Positions 1 through 5,261 of a DNA stretch of 5,261 nucleotides are shown piece after piece (position 1 is the first letter of the stretch; the number at the start of each line of letters is the position of its first letter). The DNA is from Chitinophaga pinensis (GTDB taxonomy: Bacteria; Bacteroidota; Bacteroidia; AKYH767-A; OLB10): the NCBI GenBank assembly GCA_945872015.1, contig CAMBYJ010000151.1, positions 1 to 5,261 of the forward strand. The letters run 5' to 3'. Made by a program: the position numbers and the translations under genes. The notes below the pieces were generated by a model. It searched no databases. It saw only the letters and a program-made list of their open reading frames with translations, and was not told the DNA's origin.

Positions 1-52
1 GATTCATGATTATGTTAGGTTTTTATATTTTCAGTTTAATTGATTTTTATTT
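1..52 (-). other. Spacer downstream of ftsA, probably leading to ftsZ
   Basis: This is a very AT-rich non-coding stretch after the ftsA stop. I see no convincing hairpin followed by a T-run on the minus strand, so there is no sign that transcription ends here. Read on the minus strand, the only ATG lies at 7-5, is followed by AAT, and sits 45 bases past the ftsA stop. It could be the first codon of the next gene, which by dcw cluster order would be ftsZ, but only two codons are visible and the true start may lie outside the window. I see no promoter that I would defend. Confidence 0.5.
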
Positions 53-1360
53 TTATCCATTTAGATTTTGATCACCGCCATCATCTACCAATGATTTCTT
101 GATAAAGTCAAGCCAATTTCGAGTAGGCTTTGGGACTTCACTACCTCCAACTGTAGGCTCTGGTTGTTTCTCTTTTATTTCATCTAACTGATGCCTATTT
201 TTCTTCACCATGTGCTCTGCCTCTTGTAATCCGTTTATTACAAGTCCTACCCCCGTAGCATACATCGGACTCTTCACCTCATCGAAGCCTTTGCCCAAAT
301 GTTCATTAGGATATCCAATACGGGTATCCATACCCGTTATATATTCTACTAATTGAGAAATATTTTTCAATTGAGATCCACCACCTGTGATAACAATACC
401 TGCAATTAGCTTTTTCTCATATCCTGAATGCTTTATCTCATAGTGTACGTGATCAATTATTTCTTCTACACGCGCCTGGATAATATGAGCTAAATTCTTT
501 ACAGATATTTCTTTCGGCTCACGACCTCTTAAACCAGGAATGGAAACGATTTCATTTTCGCGAGTTTGCTTTGCCAACGCAGAACCAAACTTTACTTTCA
601 ACTGTTCTGCTTGTGTACGGATAATTGAACAACCTTCTTTGATGTCTTCTGTAATCACATTTCCACCGAAAGGTATTACAGCAGTATGTCTGATAATTCC
701 ATCCTGAAAAATTGCGATATCTGTTGTACCACCACCAATATCGACCAACACTACGCCTGCTTCTTTTTCTTCTTCTGTCAATACAGCTTCTGCAGAAGCC
801 AATGGTTCAAGAATTAACGCCTTTGTTGTAAGGCCAGCTTTCTCAACACACTTGTAAATATTTTTTGCTGCAGTTACAAGCCCTGTAATGATATGACAAT
901 TCGCCTCTAAGCGAACACCCGCCATTCCGATTGGCTCTTTAATACCCTGCTCGCTATCAACAATAAACTCCTGAGGAATCACATGAATAATTTCTTCTCC
1001 TGGAGGCATTGCTAAACGATACATATCGTCCGTTATAGCATCAATATCCGCTTGACTTATTTCATAATCCGTATTTGAGCGAGTTATCATTCCACGATGC
1101 TGCATACTCTTGATATGCTGACCGGCGATACCTACGTAAACTTCTTTGATCTCAACTTCAGATTTGATAGAAGCTTCTTCTACTGCTTCTTTGATTGATG
1201 CAACTGTCTTTTCGATGTTAGCCACCATTCCTCTCATCACACCAAGCGATTCTGAGCGACCCATACCCAAAATTTCGATTTTGCCATGCTCATTACGCTT
1301 ACCTACAATAGCTGCAATTTTTGTAGTTCCGATGTCTAATCCAACAATTATTTCTGACAT
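53..1360 (-). CDS. ftsA: Cell division protein FtsA (actin-like FtsZ membrane anchor)
   Basis: FtsA is an actin-like ATPase of the cytoplasmic side of the divisome. It binds the FtsZ C-terminal tail, tethers FtsZ filaments to the membrane and helps recruit later division proteins. The 435-residue product shows the family's nucleotide-binding signatures: GLDIGTTK at 7-14 (phosphate 1), VDIGGGTTD at 206-214 (phosphate 2) and VITGGGSQL at 323-331 (adenosine). The segment of about residues 80-160 fits the FtsA-specific 1C subdomain, which separates it from MreB and DnaK. After about 383 comes a polar linker, then a short amphipathic stretch NWLDFIKKSLV (415-425) that should be the membrane-targeting helix, then an acidic, glycine-rich tail to residue 435. 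The ATG start puts the phosphate-1 motif at residue 7, as expected. It begins 11 bases after the ftsQ stop, in an A/T-only leader without a Shine-Dalgarno sequence. Length is normal for the family. The identification is very secure. Confidence 0.97.
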   Translation of the reverse strand: MSEIIVGLDIGTTKIAAIVGKRNEHGKIEILGMGRSESLGVMRGMVANIEKTVASIKEAVEEASIKSEVEIKEVYVGIAGQHIKSMQHRGMITRSNTDYEISQADIDAITDDMYRLAMPPGEEIIHVIPQEFIVDSEQGIKEPIGMAGVRLEANCHIITGLVTAAKNIYKCVEKAGLTTKALILEPLASAEAVLTEEEKEAGVVLVDIGGGTTDIAIFQDGIIRHTAVIPFGGNVITEDIKEGCSIIRTQAEQLKVKFGSALAKQTRENEIVSIPGLRGREPKEISVKNLAHIIQARVEEIIDHVHYEIKHSGYEKKLIAGIVITGGGSQLKNISQLVEYITGMDTRIGYPNEHLGKGFDEVKSPMYATGVGLVINGLQEAEHMVKKNRHQLDEIKEKQPEPTVGGSEVPKPTRNWLDFIKKSLVDDGGDQNLNG

Positions 1361-1371
1361 ATTTTTAAAAA

Positions 1372-2196
1372 TTATTTTTTAGTACAAACAACTTGATCTT
1401 TAAACTTAAGATTAATTACAGCATACTTATTCCAACCTGTATTACTTAACCCTTTTTGATAAAACAAAAACAAACGATTGAATTTATTCTGAAGGTCTGT
1501 AGTATCTCCGATTAAAATTCGGTGATCACCAACCCTTGGAACCAACTCTATTTCCTGCAACTCATTCACGAAAATCTGTTGGGTATTAGCTGACCAAAAG
1601 GTGTCGTTCGCGACAAAACTGGCAACCTTATAAACCTGATTAATCATTCGTGGAATTGTTAATGAATCAATATTTTTTGAATTTTTAAAAACTGGTGGCG
1701 GCGCAATTTTCATTTCCGAGTAGGTATTGAAGATAAAACCATTGGCTACGATAACCGACGGCGTGTACTTCTCCGACACAGGCATGAATGCACCATTTTT
1801 GTCAATGAAAAACTGCTCATTTTGCATGTTATAAACCCTTACAATTGGATCACGTTGCCATGCATCTATATGCAGATTTCCATCAAGTGTTGAATATACT
1901 TCAACGCGCTCTACAAATGGGTTGCTAAACACAATTTTTTCTAACAATGTTTTGTTGATGTTAGCAAAGGATTTTCCTATTAATTTACCCTTACTATTTA
2001 CCAACTGAAGGATATCATTTCTATCAACAAAATCATGTCCTTCTCCTTCATTAACGGTCACCACCACATTTTTACAAACTGCATTTACTTGCTTATAATT
2101 TGCGAACCCCAAAAGCACAATCAAACCAGCAACTGAGAGCACCCAGCTACCAATAATGATAACGCGTCGTAACTTATGTTGAATATTAATTTTCAA
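1372..2196 (-). CDS. ftsQ: Cell division protein FtsQ/DivIB, TTG start
   Basis: FtsQ is a bitopic inner-membrane protein that links early and late divisome proteins through its periplasmic part, classically as a complex with FtsB and FtsL. The 274-residue product has a short basic N-terminus (1-11, with K2, K8, R10 and R11), one membrane segment at about 12-33, and a large periplasmic region. About 43-112 fits a POTRA domain; the rest, beginning near QRDPIVRVYN (114-123) and IDKNGAFMP (131-139), fits the FtsQ beta domain. Its C-terminus, INLKFKDQVVCTKK, resembles Bacteroidota FtsQ. No ATG lies near the 5' end: the frame is closed by a TAA five codons upstream, and the first later Met (124) is far past the membrane segment. 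The TTG overlapping the murC stop is therefore the best start. Its only cysteines are C41 and C271. The sequence is divergent, so position between murC and ftsA supports the call. Confidence 0.92.
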   Translation of the reverse strand: MKINIQHKLRRVIIIGSWVLSVAGLIVLLGFANYKQVNAVCKNVVVTVNEGEGHDFVDRNDILQLVNSKGKLIGKSFANINKTLLEKIVFSNPFVERVEVYSTLDGNLHIDAWQRDPIVRVYNMQNEQFFIDKNGAFMPVSEKYTPSVIVANGFIFNTYSEMKIAPPPVFKNSKNIDSLTIPRMINQVYKVASFVANDTFWSANTQQIFVNELQEIELVPRVGDHRILIGDTTDLQNKFNRLFLFYQKGLSNTGWNKYAVINLKFKDQVVCTKK

Positions 2197-2200
2197 TTCA
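2190..2200 (-). promoter_or_regulatory. murC/ftsQ stop-start overlap (TTGA)
   Basis: On the minus strand the murC stop TGA (2195-2193) overlaps the proposed ftsQ start TTG (2196-2194), forming TTGA, a variant of the common ATGA coupling junction. No Shine-Dalgarno-like purine block precedes it; the upstream bases are AT-rich murC codons. Ribosomes finishing murC probably re-initiate here, which would make ftsQ output depend on murC translation. The coupling is inferred from geometry alone. Confidence 0.6.
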
Positions 2201-3581
2201 ATAAGTGTTTAATTGGTTCTACAAACTGATCAATATCTCCAGCTCCCAATGTCATAATTACGGCTGGCTTTCTGTCTTTAATTTCGTTTAATAAATCATC
2301 TTTTTGAACTAAAACTTTATCACTGATGGTAACTTTATCCAATATCATTTGCGATGTAATTCCTGGAATTGGCAACTCGCGCGCAGGATAAATATCAAGC
2401 ATAATCAAAGAATCAAGCAAGCTTAAACTCTCCGCAAATCCATCCGCAAAATCACGTGTTCTTGTGAATAAGTGTGGTTGAAATACACCCGTAACTTTCT
2501 TTGTTGGAAACAATTCTTTCGCTGATAAAATAGCGGCATTTAATTCTGTTGGATGATGAGCATAATCATCAATATACACGCAATCTTCATTACGCACCTG
2601 AATTTCAAAACGGCGCTGAGCCCCTTTAAACGACATAAGTGCGGTTCGCAATTCATCCTCTGAAACTCCACAATGTAACGCAACGGCTGAGGCGGCTATA
2701 GCATTCTCCACATTATGACGTCCTGGCAACCCTAAAACTAAATCACTAATTGTATGAGCTTCCGATTTAAAATCAAAATGATAAAAACCATTTTCGACAC
2801 AAATATTCATTCCTGCAAAATCGCACTCACTCGTTTCAATAGAATACGAATAAGTTTTTGCTTTAAGTTCTCCAACAGATAATCCTTTTTTATAAATCAA
2901 GATACCATCTTCCTTCACCTGTCCTGCAAATAATCGATAATTATGTTGCATCTCATCAACGTTTCCATAAATATCTAAATGATCCGGATCCATTGAAGTG
3001 ACAATAGCAATATCAGGAAACAATTGTAAAAACGAACGATCAAATTCATCTGCCTCTACAACGATGCGATGGTCTTTACTATTCGGCTGGCCAGCTAATA
3101 AATTGCTTTTAAAATTCGAGCTTATGCCACCTAAAAATGCAGATGTATTTTTGCCGGCACTATGCAATATATGCGCAAGCATCGTTGAAGTTGTCGTTTT
3201 ACCATGCGTACCAGCTACTGCAAGTGTTGTTTGTCCGCCAGTTAATAAACCCAACACCTTCGAACGCTTAACGATATTAAAATTATGTTGAACTAAATAA
3301 TTCCACTGCTGATGATCTTTAGGAATAGCGGGAGTCAGAATTACTAAAACCTCAGATTTATTTTCGCTGTTTCTAATTTGATTTGGAATTTGTTCGACAG
3401 CATCTTCATAGTGAATTACTATCCCTTCATTTTCTAGTTGAAGTGTTAATGGAGTTACTGTTTTATCATATCCTGAAACAATTTTTCCGGCAGCATGAAA
3501 ATAACGCGCAAGGGCACTCATGCCAATCCCTCCTACACCGAGCAGGTAAACATATTTTATGTTTGCTAACTCACTTGTCAT
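2193..3581 (-). CDS. murC: UDP-N-acetylmuramate--L-alanine ligase MurC
   Basis: MurC is the cytoplasmic ATP-dependent ligase that joins L-alanine to UDP-MurNAc, the first amino acid of the peptidoglycan stem. Counting from the ATG at 3581 it has 462 residues, a usual MurC length, with all three Mur ligase domains. The N-terminal Rossmann domain has GVGGIGM at 15-21. The central ATPase domain has the P-loop AGTHGKTTT at 123-131, EADEFDRSF at 176-184 and TSMDPDHLD at 195-203. The C-terminal domain has LPGRHNVENA at 285-294, RRFE at 323-326, DDYAHHPTE at 338-346, QPHLFTRT at 368-375 and a closing GAGD at 446-449. DDYAHHPTE and QPHLFTRT point to MurC rather than MurD, MurE or MurF; the recycling ligase Mpl is less likely given the dcw context. 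The frame is open upstream to a TTG at 3617, which would add 12 residues and overlap murG by 35 bases. I prefer the ATG because it sits one base after the murG stop and gives the usual short lead to the glycine-rich loop. Confidence 0.96.
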   Translation of the reverse strand: MTSELANIKYVYLLGVGGIGMSALARYFHAAGKIVSGYDKTVTPLTLQLENEGIVIHYEDAVEQIPNQIRNSENKSEVLVILTPAIPKDHQQWNYLVQHNFNIVKRSKVLGLLTGGQTTLAVAGTHGKTTTSTMLAHILHSAGKNTSAFLGGISSNFKSNLLAGQPNSKDHRIVVEADEFDRSFLQLFPDIAIVTSMDPDHLDIYGNVDEMQHNYRLFAGQVKEDGILIYKKGLSVGELKAKTYSYSIETSECDFAGMNICVENGFYHFDFKSEAHTISDLVLGLPGRHNVENAIAASAVALHCGVSEDELRTALMSFKGAQRRFEIQVRNEDCVYIDDYAHHPTELNAAILSAKELFPTKKVTGVFQPHLFTRTRDFADGFAESLSLLDSLIMLDIYPARELPIPGITSQMILDKVTISDKVLVQKDDLLNEIKDRKPAVIMTLGAGDIDQFVEPIKHLLN

Positions 3582-3582
3582 T

Positions 3583-4695
3583 TTACGCGTTTGATTTTTT
3601 TCTATTGATAATATCAACTATTTCTTTTGCTATTGTATCAGCAGCATCTGGTCTTGCCAATGGCGCGATATTATTAGCTAATTCAAGTTGCTTTGGTTTA
3701 TTATTTAGTAACGCAATTGCTTCATTCACTAACGTCGCACTTGCATCCTGATCTTTAATTAAAAGTGCTGCATGTCTATTAACTAATGCCAAACAATTTT
3801 TTGTCTGATGATCTTCTGCAGCCGTTGGAAGCGGTACTAATATCGAAGGCTTTCTTACAATACATAGTTCTGAAACTGTGCTTGCACCTGCACGTGCAAC
3901 AACAACATCACAAATTGCATACGCTAAATCCATTTTCGAAATAAAGTCGTAAGCTTTAATTTTATTTGTGTTTAACTTCTTTATTTTTTCATCGGCTTCA
4001 GCGAAAAAACTTTTTCCTGTCTGCCATATAACTTGAATTCCCGCTTCATGAAACTTTTCGAGTCCTGCATGAATTGCTTTATTAATAGAACGAGCACCTT
4101 GACTACCTCCAACAATCAATAATGTAGGCGTTGAATCCGACAAATTAAAATAGTTGGCAGCCAACGACTTTTTATTCGTCAAGTCTTTGATATCTTCTCG
4201 CACAGGATTACCTGTAAACATAATCTTTGAAGCTTCAAAAAACTGATTCATGTTTTCATAAGCGACACAAATCTTTGTTGCTTTCTTTGATAAAATTTTA
4301 TTGGTAATTCCTGGATAAGAATTTTGCTCTTGAATTAATGTTGGAATACCATTCATAGAAGCTGCAAACAACATTGGTCCACTTGCATATCCACCAACAC
4401 CAATTGCTATATCTGGCTTAAATGATTTTAATATGCTATTTGCCTTCGACAAACTTTTTATCAGCTTAATAGGAAAAAATAAATTATCAATTGAAATACT
4501 TCTTTTTATTCCTGCTATAGGCAAACCAACAATTGTATATCCAGCAGCAGGAACTTTTTCCATTTCCATTTTGCCTTCTGCACCTACAAACAAAATTTCG
4601 ACCTCAGGATTTAATTTCTTAAGTGCATGCGCAATAGATAAGGCAGGAAAAATATGTCCGCCAGTGCCACCACCGCTTATGATCACTTTGTTCAT
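3583..4695 (-). CDS. murG: Lipid II synthase MurG (GlcNAc transferase)
   Basis: MurG is a peripheral membrane GT-B glycosyltransferase (family GT28). It transfers GlcNAc from UDP-GlcNAc to lipid I on the inner face of the cytoplasmic membrane, giving lipid II, the substrate of FtsW. The 370-residue product is slightly longer than the roughly 355 residues of E. coli MurG. The N-terminal domain has the glycine-rich loop GGGTGGHIFPAL (8-19), whose H14 matches the conserved catalytic-loop histidine, then GVGGYASGP (99-107), EQNSYPGITNK (123-133) and GNPVR (162-166). The C-terminal, UDP-GlcNAc-binding domain has GGSQGARSIN (196-205), RAGASTVSE (268-276) and the sugar-contacting block EDHQTKN (294-300). 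The hydrophobic and basic patch around 58-83 fits the membrane-association surface. The ATG start lies 4 bases after the ftsW stop and puts the first motif at residue 8, as in the family. No Shine-Dalgarno is visible. Its stop is followed by one base and then the murC ATG. Confidence 0.97.
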   Translation of the reverse strand: MNKVIISGGGTGGHIFPALSIAHALKKLNPEVEILFVGAEGKMEMEKVPAAGYTIVGLPIAGIKRSISIDNLFFPIKLIKSLSKANSILKSFKPDIAIGVGGYASGPMLFAASMNGIPTLIQEQNSYPGITNKILSKKATKICVAYENMNQFFEASKIMFTGNPVREDIKDLTNKKSLAANYFNLSDSTPTLLIVGGSQGARSINKAIHAGLEKFHEAGIQVIWQTGKSFFAEADEKIKKLNTNKIKAYDFISKMDLAYAICDVVVARAGASTVSELCIVRKPSILVPLPTAAEDHQTKNCLALVNRHAALLIKDQDASATLVNEAIALLNNKPKQLELANNIAPLARPDAADTIAKEIVDIINRKKSNA

Positions 4696-4699
4696 GTGT

Positions 4700-5261
4700 T
4701 TAACTTATTGCACTTAAGTCTTCCGACTTTTCTTTATTATCAATTGAATTACTAACGCTAAGGATTACCCCAAACGCAAAACTTGTAAATATTATTGAAG
4801 AGCCACCCATACTAAGTAAAGGCAACGTCTGACCTGTAACGGGAAATACACCTACTGCAACACCCATATTAATGAGTGCCTGAAAGACCATGCTGAAAGC
4901 AAAACCTACTGTAATCATAGCTGCGAAAGCTTTATCGGTTCGTTTAACAATCAGCAAGGCTCGATAAAAGAAGAGCAGATATAAGATTAGAACAAATGCT
5001 CCACCTACTAATCCATACTCTTCAATAATTATTGCAAAAATAAAATCGGAATAAGGATGCGGTAAGAAATTTCTTTGCTCGCTATTTCCTGGACCTTTTC
5101 CAAAGAAACCACCTGTTGCAATTGCAATTTTTGCTTGTTGTGCCTGATAATCTTCATCCGAAAATTCAACCTTCGCATTTTTTGCATCAGCCTTATGATC
5201 ATTATAACCTATAAAAGTCATGATGCGGTTTGTCCACGTTTCAATACGACCTTTATAACCT
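4700..5261 (-). CDS. ftsW: Septal peptidoglycan polymerase FtsW, C-terminal part (cut by window edge)
   Basis: FtsW is a SEDS-family integral membrane glycosyltransferase that polymerises lipid II into septal glycan with its partner class B penicillin-binding protein (FtsI). The frame is open to the right edge: 13 more codons beginning GYKGRIETWTNRI precede the Met at 5221, so that Met is internal. About 186 residues are visible, roughly half of a normal FtsW. Counting from that Met, KGPGNS (42-47) and LPHPYSDFIFA (53-63) form the conserved extracellular loop; D59 aligns with the Asp regarded as essential in SEDS polymerases (E. coli FtsW D297). Hydrophobic spans follow at about 60-92, 98-123 and 133-158, with the SEDS signature PVTGQTLPLLSMGGSS at 127-142. 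The end is a short, charged cytoplasmic tail. RodA is the main alternative, since it has the same fold, but the position directly before murG in a dcw cluster favours FtsW. The missing half prevents checking the N-terminus and start. Confidence 0.93.
   Translation of the reverse strand, partial: GYKGRIETWTNRIMTFIGYNDHKADAKNAKVEFSDEDYQAQQAKIAIATGGFFGKGPGNSEQRNFLPHPYSDFIFAIIIEEYGLVGGAFVLILYLLFFYRALLIVKRTDKAFAAMITVGFAFSMVFQALINMGVAVGVFPVTGQTLPLLSMGGSSIIFTSFAFGVILSVSNSIDNKEKSEDLSAIS

Larger units (their letters stand above)
53..5261 (-). other. dcw operon segment ftsW-murG-murC-ftsQ-ftsA
   Basis: All five genes share the minus strand with junctions of +4, +1, -4 and +11 bases, leaving no room for internal terminators or independent intergenic promoters. 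I read this as part of one long transcript. The order matches the division and cell wall cluster of Bacteroidota; unlike E. coli, no ddlB stands between murC and ftsQ. Upstream genes (to the right) should include murD, mraY, murE and ftsI, and downstream (left) ftsZ; neither side is visible, so this is an expectation from known cluster order. Promoters inside coding sequence cannot be excluded by eye. Confidence 0.85.

Noticed and set aside
1..52. Intrinsic terminator after ftsA
   Set aside because: The stretch is AT-rich, but I found no stable GC-containing stem followed by a T-run on the minus strand, and ftsZ is expected to be co-transcribed.
1146..1382. Plus-strand open frame opposite the 5' part of ftsA
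   Set aside because: It mirrors the FtsA N-terminal coding sequence; there is no independent start context or recognisable protein family.
2998..3291. Plus-strand open frame opposite the murC ATPase domain
   Set aside because: It is the antisense shadow of the P-loop region, with low-complexity hydrophobic and Cys-rich translation and no family resemblance.
3595..3601. A run of seven A on the minus strand near the murG 3' end as a programmed frameshift making a MurG-MurC fusion
   Set aside because: A -1 slip would run into a TGA at 3580-3578 within a few codons; only a +1 slip would enter murC. murC has its own ATG one base after the murG stop, so no fusion is needed.
3383..3751. A 122-codon plus-strand open frame spanning the murG/murC junction
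   Set aside because: It lies entirely opposite two strongly conserved genes, its product has no recognisable motif or sensible domain, and its composition is what antisense of AT-rich coding sequence gives.
4433..4717. Plus-strand open frame opposite the 5' part of murG
   Set aside because: It is an antisense shadow of the glycine-rich MurG N-terminus, giving a proline-rich translation that simply reflects the glycine codons on the other strand.
5219..5221. ATG at 5221 as the start of a small 173-residue membrane protein
   Set aside because: The frame stays open to the window edge and the upstream codons (GRIETWTNRI) match the FtsW loop, so this Met is internal to a truncated ftsW.

Overview
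This window is a compact run of five genes, all on the minus strand, from a division and cell wall (dcw) cluster. In transcription order (right to left) they are ftsW (3' part only, cut by the right edge), murG, murC, ftsQ and ftsA. About 50 bases of spacer follow ftsA at the left edge. I see no RNA gene, mobile element, CRISPR array, repeat family or terminator.

The window suggests a member of the Bacteroidota. The DNA is visibly AT-rich. The order ftsW-murG-murC-ftsQ-ftsA, without ddl or murB between murC and ftsQ, is the usual one in that phylum. None of the four visible start regions has a recognisable Shine-Dalgarno sequence; upstream bases are A/T-rich instead. FtsQ ends in an 'INLKFKDQVVCTKK'-type tail, and FtsW has a long loop followed by a 'GKGPGNSEQRNFLP' segment, both of which I associate with Bacteroidota homologues. 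I cannot place the organism below phylum level from this sequence.

Layout: ftsW (4700 to the right edge), 4 bases, murG (3583-4695), 1 base, murC (2193-3581), a 4-base overlap, ftsQ (1372-2196, TTG start), 11 bases, ftsA (53-1360), then spacer. Such tight packing points to one polycistronic transcript with translational coupling at the murG/murC and murC/ftsQ junctions. The next gene, beyond the left edge, is expected to be ftsZ.

The products work on one task. MurC makes UDP-MurNAc-L-Ala in the cytoplasm at the start of the peptide-stem pathway. MurG adds GlcNAc to lipid I to make lipid II at the inner face of the membrane. FtsW polymerises lipid II into septal glycan. FtsQ links the periplasmic side of the divisome, and FtsA ties FtsZ filaments to the membrane.

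I found no previously undescribed system. This is a core housekeeping locus, and the points worth a second look are modest: start-codon choice, the TTG-initiated ftsQ, a lone pair of cysteines in FtsQ, and clade-type differences in FtsW and FtsA.
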